Part shown: positions 48,767 through 58,965 of the stretch, in pieces
Layout: each line of letters starts with the position of its first letter
Numbering within the stretch: position 1 is the stretch's first letter
Notes under the pieces: model-generated
Told to the model about the DNA's origin: nothing
The model's database searches: none
What the model saw: only the letters and a program-made list of their open reading frames with translations
Assembly (NCBI GenBank): GCA_029747015.1
Contig: JAKOGI010001247.1
Coordinates: forward strand, 203,501-267,500
Direction of reading: 5' to 3'
Source of the DNA: Carnegiea gigantea
Lineage: Eukaryota; Streptophyta; Magnoliopsida; Caryophyllales; Cactaceae
DNA: 64,000 bases
Position numbers and translations under genes: made by a program

Positions 48767-49139
48767 GGGGACGATGACATGAGATTAGATCATATTTTCA
48801 TTTTCGTAGCTACTTTCTTATGTCATTGCTTTCATTTGTCTATTTCATTTATTAGTGATGATTTGTTTAAATGATGTGTTTTGGTCATTTCGTAACTTTA
48901 TTTTGGCATAAATTTCAACTTTCTTTATTTTGGTATCAATTGTTATTTAGTTTAATCGTTTCTTCAAAAAAATTCAAAAATCCAAAAAAAAGGGGAAAGA
49001 TTAAAATCCAAAAAAATTTTGAAAAACTTGAAAATCACAAAAAAATTTGTGAAAATCCAAAAAACCCAAAAATAAAATTGAAAAATTGAAAACCCCTAAA
49101 AATTGAAAAGTTTTAAAAACTTCAAAAAATTTCGAAATG

Positions 49140-49691
49140 CCAGTTTTTCATTTCCCATAATATGAGCACGAACCTTTTTGGAGTTATCTTTCAAGGCTTA
49201 ATGAATATCGCGTTCATCTGAATCATAATTTTCAAAAATGGGAAATTTGTGAGGTCATTGCTATGGGTCTAAATGTTGAGTCAAGGAGTTATATTGAATC
49301 ACTTTGTCCTAAAGGTTTAATAGAATTATTATCTAAAACTCAAAATGAAGTTTGAGATTTCTTTGAAAAATTAGCTTGGGAAACCTATACGTTTGAACAA
49401 GTTAATGAGACTTTTATATACCCGACTTATGGAGAGTATGATTTTCATGCTAATTCTTACTTTTCAGATCACTTTATGAATTCCTATGACTCATATAACT
49501 CTTATATGCCTCCTGTGTTATGCGATTATTGTGAATCTCCTGATCATGATGCTTATACTTGTCCTTATCGTGAGTATATTGATGTTACATGTGTAAGTTT
49601 TGAAAAGAAGATTAACGATATGACTGAACAAATGATAGAGATTATAAAAGTGGAAATTGTTAAATATTCTCAATGTTTTGACAAAAAATAG
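49140..49691 (+). pseudogene. Gag-like gene with CCHC zinc knuckle
   Basis: Conserved gag-like text includes FWSYLSRLNEYR, LNHNFQKWEICEVI, SRSYIESLCPKGLIELLS and FFEKLAWETYTFEQ, followed by a knuckle CDYCESPDHDAYTC (CX2CX4HX4C; about 49521-49562). This order is typical of Athila-type gag proteins. One in-frame TGA near 49352 and a frame end at 49689 interrupt it. The protein would coat the element RNA. Confidence 0.75.
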
Positions 49692-50082
49692 GGAGACTTC
49701 TCGTGAGATTGATGCTAGTTGAGGATCTCCTAAACCGGACATTAGTCTCTATGATGATTATGAACCCTCTTATTCTACTAGGCCTGATTTGAATGAAAAC
49801 ATGCCTTTGCCTAATCTAGAACTAGAGAGTGACCTCCCTACGTCTTTATCAACAGACCTTGCATGCCTCACTAGCTCACCCAAAGATGTAACTGAAGATA
49901 TCTTAGTCTATGTTGACCTACCCACCACTCTGAACAACTTTTGTGAATTTGATGTGGGTGAATAATCTGATACTGTTAGCGAGTTAGATATAAGCATCAC
50001 ACCTGAAGTTAAGCCTCATGATTTAGATGATTCTAAAGATATTTCATAGGAGTTACATGATGAGGTAACTGAACCCACTATT

Positions 50083-50517
50083 TTGAACTTTGATGATGAT
50101 ATTCTTTGTGCGGAATATGAATCTTTCTCATATGAGTTTGATGTTACTGAAGGTCTTGATTTGGGTTTTCATATTGAATATGAAACATTCTCTTTTGATT
50201 CCATCATTCCCGACCTTCTATTTAAATTAGATGATAATATTCTGCATATAGAATATGAATCTTTTTATGGGTTTGATGTCGATATGAGTTTAAATGAGGA
50301 TCTCCGTGCTGAATATGAATCATTTTCTGTTGATCCTGTCCAAGCTGACCTCCTTCTTGAATATTGTAGTTCTCCGCTTCCCCCTCTTCTTTCTTCTTTG
50401 GACCCTCCCGAGTCTACTTTTGTAGAGCCTGAGAATTTTGTGCTTGATATTCCTTATTTAGATCAGACTCTTGATAATAATGGCATAGATAGACTCAAGG
50501 ATCACTTTGAAATGTAA
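50083..50517 (+). CDS. Acidic ORF with four EYESF-type repeats
   Basis: A 144-residue open frame containing four imperfect repeats of about 30-45 residues around AEYESFS, IEYETFS, IEYESFY and AEYESFS, followed by a proline-rich and acidic end. It lies downstream of the gag-like frame and belongs to the same once-continuous reading region (stops near 49689, 49963 and 50047). It matches no domain I know. It could be the C-terminal half of the gag-like protein or a separate product. Confidence 0.5.
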   Translation: MNFDDDILCAEYESFSYEFDVTEGLDLGFHIEYETFSFDSIIPDLLFKLDDNILHIEYESFYGFDVDMSLNEDLRAEYESFSVDPVQADLLLEYCSSPLPPLLSSLDPPESTFVEPENFVLDIPYLDQTLDNNGIDRLKDHFEM

Positions 50518-50520
50518 GAC

Positions 50521-50901
50521 TTGACTTCATGCCGACATTTGAGCTTTGATTTTCATATTTCCTTTGATTGGCCTTGTTGTGGTCCTCTCCCCTCCTCTCT
50601 TAGAGATGTGAGATTTCATTTAGATCATTCAGATCACTTTAGATGGTTTTTGCATTCATATAGTCATATCTTCATTAAACCATTGACTTGTGCATCTGAT
50701 TTTACATATGCACATCTCTCTTCTGATTGGGCTACGACCTTTGATAAGCTCAAAAGAGTATTGAGTTGCATTGAATTTATGCGCCTTATTTGGGTTGCAA
50801 TTCCTGTTTCTTACTATTTGCATTTCTGGGAGGATTGTGCCCGTATGTTTGATAAGCTACTACGAGCATTGGTTGGTTTTGATCTGAGTAGCTGCTTGTG
50901 A
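50521..50901 (+). CDS. Unknown ORF, Trp/Phe/His-rich
   Basis: A 126-residue frame directly after the EYESF ORF, separated only by a stop, with aromatic-rich text (HFRWFLHSYSHIFIKP, YYLHFWEDCARMFDKLL). Two segments containing FDKLxR (FDKLKRVL, FDKLLRAL) suggest an internal duplication. No family recognised. It may be continuous with the upstream frame through a mutated stop. Confidence 0.4.
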   Translation: MTSCRHLSFDFHISFDWPCCGPLPSSLRDVRFHLDHSDHFRWFLHSYSHIFIKPLTCASDFTYAHLSSDWATTFDKLKRVLSCIEFMRLIWVAIPVSYYLHFWEDCARMFDKLLRALVGFDLSSCL

Positions 50902-50984
50902 GTTGTGATGGAGTGGCTGATACTCCATAAGCCTCATTTGCATAATCTTTGTGAGGCATAGTTTGGGTACAATCTATATCCAAC

Positions 50985-52630
50985 CTGGTATGATCGTTCC
51001 ACTTTTCTCTCTTCTCCTCTTCTTCTCTTTTCTTTCATTTTGTATTGGTTGTGGATATCTAGAACTGTTTCTAAATTCGAGTAATGTGTTTTGTTTTCTT
51101 TTTGATATTTTCTTTTGGTTTTCTTTTGGTTTTGTGTTGTGTTTTCCTTTTCTTGTGCGTTTTGTTTTGTTTTAGGTTTACCTTTATTTAGCCTTTTATT
51201 TAGTGTCTTCTATTTGTTTTTCTTGTTTTCTTTTGTTTTTGTCTTTGTTTATTTAGGTTTCAGTTGTGGTTTTGATTTTTATTTTGGTGATTAAGTATGT
51301 TTAGGCTTTGTCTTGTTTTAGTTTGGTTTGTTCTTGTTTTTGATTTTTATCTTTCATTTGCTTTCTTTTCTGATTTTGGTCTTTGGTTTTTACAAATAAG
51401 TATGTTTGGGTCTTACTTTATTTTAGTTTAGCTTATATTCTGGTTTTGGTTATGTAGTGGTTTGGATTGTTTTAGAGGGTTTTGTTTTGGTTTTTGTGAA
51501 TATGTGTGTTTGCTTTGTTTTTAGTTTCGATTTTGGCTTTCTTTTGTGATTTCATTTTTCTTGGCTTTTGTAAATATGTGTGTGTGGTTTTGTTTTGGTT
51601 TTGTTTTGTTTTTGATTTTTGTGCTATCCTAGTTTGTATATATTTGTAGTTTAGTGTGGTTTTATGGTTGTATAACTTATGTGCTTGCTTTTTAGTGTCT
51701 TAGTTCCCACAATGAGAACATTGTGAAGTTTTGGTGTGGGGGTGAGGTGCCTATTTTTGAAAAATTTTTGAAAATTTTTGAAGATTTTTGTTGTGCTTTG
51801 GGGATGTTTGTACCTTTTCTGATTAGCTTGGGTCCCCTGTACTTTGGTTGTTAGCTTGTATATAAGTAGAATGTGCATGATAAATCTTTAGGTCTTAGGT
51901 TTCCATGAATGATTCTCCCACTAGCTTATGACATGATTACTTTAAAAACATTTTTGAAGAGAAAGTGTATTATGAATAGAAGAAAGGAGATGAAATAAAA
52001 TTTGGAATGACAAGTACCCTTTTGAGGCATGTACTACTAGGCGCTACCCTTTGAGGCATGCGCTATTGGGCGTTACTCTTTGAGGTAATATTGCTATTGG
52101 GAAAGCTTGCTTCCAAGGTCAGTATGATAACAATGTAGTTGTGTCAGCCAAGTGGGATTGAGTTAATTCTGGTCAATCTAAGCCCTGAGATGATGATACA
52201 ATTGCACATGAGTACTGGGATGGATTCAAAACCTTGATGTTCAATGGGGTGAAAAATTAGAGCTCTAATGTCATTTAGGAGGTAGAAGGCTTTGAAGTAC
52301 ATTTTATATATATGCAGGTCAATAATTGAGTACATGGGTGATTTAGATGATTAGAATGTGTGCATATTTTTCCCAAATTTTGTACATATTAGTTTTGAGA
52401 AAACCCAAAAAGATTTTTCTTTATTTTTGGAATAATTTTTGTGGGTATTTCACCTGAAAATCCTCACGAGACCTCACTCATCCACTTAGGAGACCGAGGG
52501 ATTTAAAGGGCTTGTTGCATACGTTAAATGCAACCATGATTCCTACGACAGTGAGTTAGGATTTCTTTCCCTTATTTTTCATTTTCTTTTTAGATAGTTT
52601 AGTTTGTTTTACTCGAGGACGAGCAAAATC
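50985..52630 (+). other. T-rich untranslated 3' interior of the gag-only element
   Basis: 51000-51650 is TTTTG/TTTGG-rich low-complexity sequence. The rest is ordinary noncoding sequence up to the polypurine tract, with two GAGGCATG-containing repeats near 52025-52065. An earlier GGTGTGGGGGTG at 51733-51744 resembles the polypurine tract. Confidence 0.6.
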
Positions 52631-52646
52631 TTGGTGTGGGGGTATT

Positions 52647-54283
52647 TGTTCGTATAAAAAATGAGCTATTTTTAAGGTATTTTTACACCTATTTTATGCT
52701 CATTTTAATCGTATTTTAAAGGTTTTTATTTGATATTATTTTGTTTTGCAGGTTTTGAATACTTTCAAAAAAATGCCGGAAAATGCGAAGAAAATGGTGA
52801 AAAATGCCGGGAATTGAAAAATGGGTCGAAGTGACTTGAACCGGCTCAAAAAGTTTAAAAGAACCGGCCCAAAAGCAAGAAGAACCTGCCCAGCCCCCCA
52901 GGCATGCGAGGCATGTGACTCGGCTAAAACCCCCCCTCCCTCTCCTCTTCTCGGTTAAGCGAACCTCGAAATCAACCTAGAGAACCCAGACCCCATCTTC
53001 TTCCCTCACCATCTTCATTCTCTCGATCCCTCACATCTCTCTCTACACCATCTCTTTCTCTCTCTTCGAACCGCCAGGACAGCACAGCAGCTCCAACAAA
53101 CTGCCAGCACATCATCATCAGCACCATCCACGATATCCCCAATCGAACGACTGAAACGAAGCTGAGTTCAGGTATAAAAGGAGTTGTCGATGCCGTTAAA
53201 AGGAAGCTAGGTAATTCTAGGGTTTTAGGTTAGATTAAGTTTAGTTTTAGGGTTAATTTCATTTTTCGTTTCAAGTTATTCGAAATTTAGGATTTAGTTC
53301 AAGTTAGGGTTTCAAATTTTCAGTTGTTTTCAGTATTTAAACTCATGTAGTTAGGCTTGAATTGCGAATTTCGAATAGGCATTCAAGTATTTCAGTTGTA
53401 ATTGTAAAAATGTTTGGGTTTATTCGAGTGATTTCGCCAGTTTTCCCCTCCCCTGTTTCATCTCGACGCACGGTTGTTCTGTTCATGCGTGGTTGAGGCT
53501 CGAGTGAGTTCTGGCTGGTAACATTCTTGGTATCATTCAAAGCTGAGTTGCACTAGGTTGATTGCTCTGTTTCAATTCCATTTTACCCCTCCCCTGTTGC
53601 CAGATTTGCTCTGTTCGATTAACCTCAGGTTTCGATTAATATTGGTGATGCTTATTCGTACTACAAGTAATGTATTTGGAAGAGTTTACTGCTTTTATCT
53701 GGTTGGTTCGAATTTGCCAAGTTTTTGGTTGATTGCTGAATTTCAATTCACGCTTGCTCAGTTTCATTATGTTTGGTTATGTTAGTTGTTTAGGCGTGGT
53801 AAAAAGGGGTCTGTTTATTGCCTAGATTAGTGTTCTGTGATTACTGCTGATGATTGATGTGTTTGCTATTTTGAGCTTTGGTTTGGTTGAATAACTGCAA
53901 TCTATTTAGAGTAGCAGATGATGGGTTGTGAATTGCTTGAACATTGGTGTAGCTGTTGGGATAGTCAATGCTTAGGAATGATGTTGGCTAGTTTTGGTAG
54001 CATTGAATGATGAATGGTGTTGAATGCATAGTTTCCTTAGTGTGCTTACATTTAGTCGAATGCTTAGATTTAGTTCGTTTTTAGTCATTTAACTTAAGTT
54101 GAACACTTATGTTTTCCTTGAACGATTTGATTTGGTTTAGTGTAGATCACATTAGGGTAGTTAGTTAATCCACCCTTTAGTGACTTTAATCTCATCCTGT
54201 CCCTGTGGAGATGACACTCAAGTACTACAACGAGAGCTGTACGCTTGCGGCACTTTGTTTTAAACTCTCAATTTTTCCCAACA
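52647..54283 (+). repeat. 3' LTR of the gag-only element (1637 bp)
   Basis: Partner of 47400-48747. It ends TTTTTCCCAACA followed by GCAAA. Confidence 0.92.
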
Positions 54284-54824
54284 GCAAAGGTTTACGGTTA
54301 CACCATTTGATGTTTACATGACCTTGGCTGTGCCTATTGGGGGAAGGAAAATCATGAAAATCACCAGGTCTTTAATGAACGAAGAATATGATGAGGTCCA
54401 TGTTGCATGGGTCAAGGAATGGAAAATTCAGCACAATGCCTCGGAGCTGACTCGCATGTTGGAGTTCGTTCTGGAAAAAAAATACGAGGGTGAGAGCTTC
54501 AAGAGGAACTTCATCATATACTTGGTGAATTGCTTTTTCAGTGGGCCGAAGAGCCGCTACTACAGCAAGTCCATCCATAAATATGTCATGGATGTGAATC
54601 AAATTGCATCCCTAGACTGGTGCAAGTTTGTACTGCAGGAGCTCATTGCCAGTGTGAGGCAGTACAAGGAGAGTAAGTCTGCAAAAGGGGTGCATTTTGA
54701 TGGTCCACTCTTCTTCTTGATGGAGAGTTCTGCGGTACAACAACCTAGCCCTTTTATAAAATTTGTGAACGATATAACAAAACACAGTGATCATTTAAAA
54801 AGCAATGCCAGAGTGAGTTACTAA

Positions 54825-55664
54825 TCAACAATTAACCTAATAGTTATCAATAACTTGTTGATTAGTAATCACCTATTCATATGTGTGATCAATTACTTTC
54901 TGTATTTGTAGAAGATGTACTTGGACAGGGTTGTTTTCATTGAGAAAACAGTGCAGAGACAATTCCCAGTGATGTCCACATGGACTAATGAGGGCATCAA
55001 GAGAAGGATAAAAGCTAAGTGCAGGAGCAAAGGTTTTGGGGGAGGCGTTGTTGAACCTCCCCTGGATGTTGCTCAGCAAACAGAGGCTGAGCGGCAAGCT
55101 CCTGAAGACAACAGGGCGAGTGAAATTGAGGTAGTAAACAAAGAATTCTTGTCTTTTTATGGTGATCATTACATGTGTTATTAGTCATGTTTTGATTTAA
55201 TTTAGTGATGGTTTGCATTGCTTGCTTCAATGTTACTCCTAACACTTCGAATACATTGCTTTTGTGCATGTTGATCAATAGATGTATTTCTGGTGATCTT
55301 TAGAAGTAATATTAGTGATCAAAAGTTATGGAGTTAGTGATCAAAAGTTGTGGAATTTGTATGGATTATCTAAAAAGCGTTGACACACTCATGTTTTTTA
55401 GTGATCGTTATAAATAATATTAGTGATAAGTTCAATTGGTGTTTACCTACTTGAGAATTTGATTCACACACGTGAGTGAAAATTTAAAATAGGTAAACAC
55501 TAATTTCAGGGATCACTAATATTACTTACATCAACTTTCTCTTCATTAGTTTCCAATTTGATGATTGCTTAGTGTATGATCGATACTCATGTTATTAGTG
55601 GTCAACTAGCATATCTACATATATATTTATTTTCCTTTTTACAATTTTTTCTGTGAAAAATGTA
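54825..55664 (+). repeat. TTAGTGATCA motif arrays, UA introns
   Basis: Both introns around the 54912-55130 exon carry repeated AGTGATCA, AGTGATCAAAAG and AGTGATCGTTA variants. Confidence 0.75.
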
Positions 55665-55941
55665 GAGCGATGTGGGCAAGAGAGTTTTTGCTACCAAGCT
55701 GTTGGTTTCTGCTTATAAAAATTTTATCAGCATCATGCATTCTATGTCAAACAAGTACGGGCACAATGAAGGGCTTGACGACATACGAGATGAAGCAAGG
55801 GCAATGTTCACCGCGTTCTGTGATGCTACTACTGCACATGAACAATCCCAGCAAGAGGCCAGTGCAGACGGATTGCCTGCTACGCGAGAATACTGCATTG
55901 AAGGAGGTTGCTGCAAGGCTTCGCAGCACTTGTATTCTTAA

Positions 55942-57000
55942 GTGCTAGTCACTAATAACAATAGTGATCACAATGTATGAGTTAAAAATGAGTAGAATAT
56001 GTGCTATTGGTGATCAGTAGATATGTTATTTCTGATAAGTGATTATATGATGAGTAATATTGGATGTATTTGTCGTGATCTTTACAAGAAATATTAGTGA
56101 TCAAAAGTTGCAGAATTAGTGATCACTACAACTCATCTTAGTATGCAGTTGAACTCAATCTCTCTTTTTTTTCCTCCATCGCTTAGACTTTAGTTTTTTT
56201 TTTATAAAACAAACATATTATTAATTACCTATAAGCATAAAATTTAGTTTTTGTGTGAACTTAATCTCTCCTTTTTTCCTTCAACAAGTTTAAATTTTCT
56301 AAGCAACAAACATATTGGTAGCTATCTATAAGCATAAAATTAGTCATGAAATTTTATTGTATTGTTACTCATTTAGTCAGTGCTTATAATCCTGTGCGTG
56401 TGAATTCGGTGATCAACAAGAATGTTGTTAGTGATCAATAAGTATAAAATTAGTGATCACTAATAATAATACCTAGTGATCAACAAATATAAGATAAGTG
56501 ATCAGTAGGAACGATATTAGTGACCACACATACATTACTCACTGATCATTCTCAAAAGTCCACTCGATGAATACTACATGTATCTATGGTAATCAAATAG
56601 ACTAACGCTAGTGATTAATTCGTGGAGTCATCAGATACTGGTGCAACTTCGCAGAAATGGGTGATCAGTAGTACACAGAGTAGTGATTAGATAGCGTAAT
56701 AACGGTGATCAAAGCATAACTCATTAATTATCAAATTTCCAAATCAACTATACCTATGACTCAAGCTATATACAAAACTAATCAGTAAACATTGCCAATG
56801 TGTAAAAATGACCATTAGAGATGTTATTTATGATCGATCAGTTGACATAAGATTATTCATGAGCTTACTTAATGTCTGGGTTTCTTTCGTTAACACTAGT
56901 ATTTAGTGATTAGTTTTCTCTTAATCAGTTTACAATTTGATCATTATTTAGTACATGATCAATAGTCATATTATTAGTTATCAACTAACATATCTTCACT
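55942..57000 (+). repeat. TTAGTGATCA motif array after UA
   Basis: About 1 kb of dense motif, including the perfect 16-bp palindrome ATTAGTGATCACTAAT at 56449-56464. Confidence 0.8.
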
Positions 57001-57250
57001 TTTTTGCTTACTTTTTTGTTCTTTTTAAACATGAATTTTCTTTATTCTAAATATTTTCATCTTTTGGTCCTACATGAAAAAAAAAAAAAACCGCAATTGA
57101 GTGGTTTGAAAACCCCTTGTGCTAATTTATATCCTTATCCCCTAATTATGGTAAATAACCAATTCTATTTATGTAACTGCCCAAATAACGCGAAAAACAA
57201 GAGGAAAATAAGAAGGGGGATTCTTAAAAAGAGCGCATAATGATTGTTTA
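57001..57250. other. Spacer between UA and UB
   Basis: T-rich then A-rich spacer without motif copies. The open frame at 57004-57240 shows no family similarity. Confidence 0.5.
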
Positions 57251-57939
57251 AAACTTTTCCAAGAGACTCTTTAGTTTCTTAGCTTCCTGTCTTGCTCTGC
57301 TATTCTTTCCCTCTCAGTTATTATCTCTATCTGTCTTGTACTATATCTATCTCTCTCTCAAGATACTCTCTTTTACACTTTGAATTTACAATCAAACCAG
57401 CATCCTTGAAATCCTTCAACTTCTTAGGATCATTTTTTCCATTTCAAAGGTGAAAATCTTGACTTTGTTTGTGTGCTATCGCTCTGTCTGTTGAGTTTTA
57501 ATACATTTAGTTTGTTTTTTATGCATTTATCTCCGATTTTTAGATGATCTTTGGTTAATTTGTATATTTTCATTCAAAATATGCTTTCAGTTGTAAAAGT
57601 TGTACTCTGTTTTTGAACTTTAAAAAGTGTCGTTTGGTTTATAGAAATGTACTTAGCATGGTGTTGATATTTTACTTACGAGCCTCCTTTTTTCAATGTT
57701 TAATTTATTATTATGATAATATTGTACAGTTTTATGAAGTTTATTGGTATAGTGTGTTTTCAAAAGAGTTATTTTGTCAAATATTCCGATTTGACATACA
57801 TTTGCTTTTTGTCTAGGTTTTGGTACTAAAAACCATGGCCACAGAGAAAGCTCAAGAAATAAGCAACGGAAATGGATAGTAATCGCCTTGAAAGAGGTAA
57901 AAAATGTAATTCAAATGTTAAGTGAGTATTTGTAGATTA

Positions 57940-58445
57940 CATATGTAATTTTTGATCAATCATTGCATATTGAGTGATCATTAGCTATAATATTTGTGAT
58001 CGGTTTGCAAACGTGTTTCACTATTGATGAATCTCGGCACATTGTTTGATAAAAATTTAAATATTGAGACACTTTAAATGTTTCCTGCAAAAAATGTGGA
58101 AAAACCATCCAGTAACTATTTTTCACACTGTCTGTGAAGTTTGTGATTGTTAGGAATGTAATTAGTGATCGTTAGATATGAGATTAGTGATCTTTTTTGA
58201 TATGTGTTCATCTTGTGAGGAATTTCTTGGGGATTTTTTAATACTAAATTATTTTCTCAAACTGATTAACTATTTTCTTCACAAATGTATTTGCAAACCT
58301 TGGGAGAATTGTTTGCATATTACATGTTTAGTTTGCGAGCAATACCTTGTTGGTGATCAATAGAGGTATGATTGGTGATCATTATTGTTGTCATTGATGA
58401 TTAACTCAGGGATGATTGGTGACCGACCCTATTCCTACCACCAAG
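57940..58445 (+). repeat. TTAGTGATCA motif array, UB intron
   Basis: Scattered copies of AGTGATCGTTAG, TTGGTGATCAAT and GGTGATCATT. Confidence 0.7.
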
Positions 58446-58448
58446 TGA

Positions 58449-58450
58449 AT

Positions 58451-58481
<31 letters not shown>

Positions 58482-58491
58482 ACACACACAT
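58449..58491. repeat. (CA)n microsatellite
   Basis: Twenty or so CA dinucleotides with one interruption (CATACA). Confidence 0.95.
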
Positions 58492-58599
58492 ATTACATAT
58501 CTAACTTGTTAATTTGCGAGCAATAGGAATTACTTTAGTGAGTAACATAAATTTTTTACTTACTATGATCTGCTAACAAAGTTGCCATCCCTCGTTTTG

Positions 58600-58965
58600 T
58601 GATTATTAGGCATATCATTGATGATCAATATAGTTATGATTGGTGATCAGGCCTTTTGCCATAACAATAGATATATGCCTTGTTTGACATATTCATGATT
58701 GGTGATTAGTAGTATTATGATTGGTGATCTCCTAACAAAGTGCTGATTGGTGATCAGTAGTGTTCTTGTCGGTCATCAGTATAGTGATGATTGGTGATCA
58801 GTAGTGTTCTTATTGGTGATCAGTATAGTTATGATTGGTGATCAGTGTAGTTATGATTGGTAATCAGCTAATAAAGTGTTGATTGGTGATCAGTACTGTT
58901 GTTGTTCGTGATCAATAGAGTAATGATTGCTGATGAGTAGTGTTTGTGATTAGTAGATGTATGCC
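58600..58965 (+). repeat. About 25-bp tandem array with TGATCA core
   Basis: Near-regular units resembling GATTGGTGATCAGTAGTGTT alternate with GATTGGTGATCAGTATAGTT. This is the most orderly part of the motif family in the window. Confidence 0.85.

Larger units (their letters stand above)
47400..54283 (+). mobile_element. Non-autonomous LTR retrotransposon with gag only (TR-GAG-like, Athila-type ends)
   Basis: LTRs at 47400-48747 and 52647-54283 both begin TGTTCGTA and end AACA, with a perfect GCAAA duplication. A gypsy-type primer site and a polypurine tract (TTGGTGTGGGGGTATT, 52631-52646) mark plus orientation. The 3.9-kb interior has a gag-like gene with a CCHC knuckle and a repeat-containing ORF but no protease, RT or integrase. 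The LTRs are much more alike than those of the 14.5-kb gypsy element, so this insertion is younger. It would need enzymes from an autonomous relative. Primer site and polypurine tract resemble Athila elements. Confidence 0.92.
46062..56000 (+). pseudogene. Unit UA: second copy of the U0/UB gene family, split by an LTR element
   Basis: A CT-rich leader (46062-46300) is followed by a short exon at 46676-46756 (acceptor TTTTTGTCTAG, donor GAGGTAAAAA). Its codon aligned with the UB start ATG is GTG (46695). The next exon runs from about 46970 (MPIHEAPKAILKTKKPASKS) through MVAQLN and FASFLKVDLKQILGKFSKWL to 47399, then resumes at 54289. The restored join across the target site is in frame (GQ/RFTVTPFDVYMTLAVPIGG). 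It continues through NFIIYLVNCFFSGPKSRYYS and LDWCKFVLQELIASVRQYKE to 54813. Further exons: 54912-55130 (YLDRVVF, WTNEGIKRRIKAK) and 55665-55941 (NFISIMHSMSNKYGHNEGLD). No Ulp1 part is visible. One in-frame stop occurs near 47057. Confidence 0.65.

Noticed and set aside
39034..57250. Long terminal inverted repeats of a MULE around U0 or UA
   Set aside because: I searched by eye for a reverse complement of GGAGCTACTCTAGTAGGATGA downstream and found none, so no MULE boundary is claimed.
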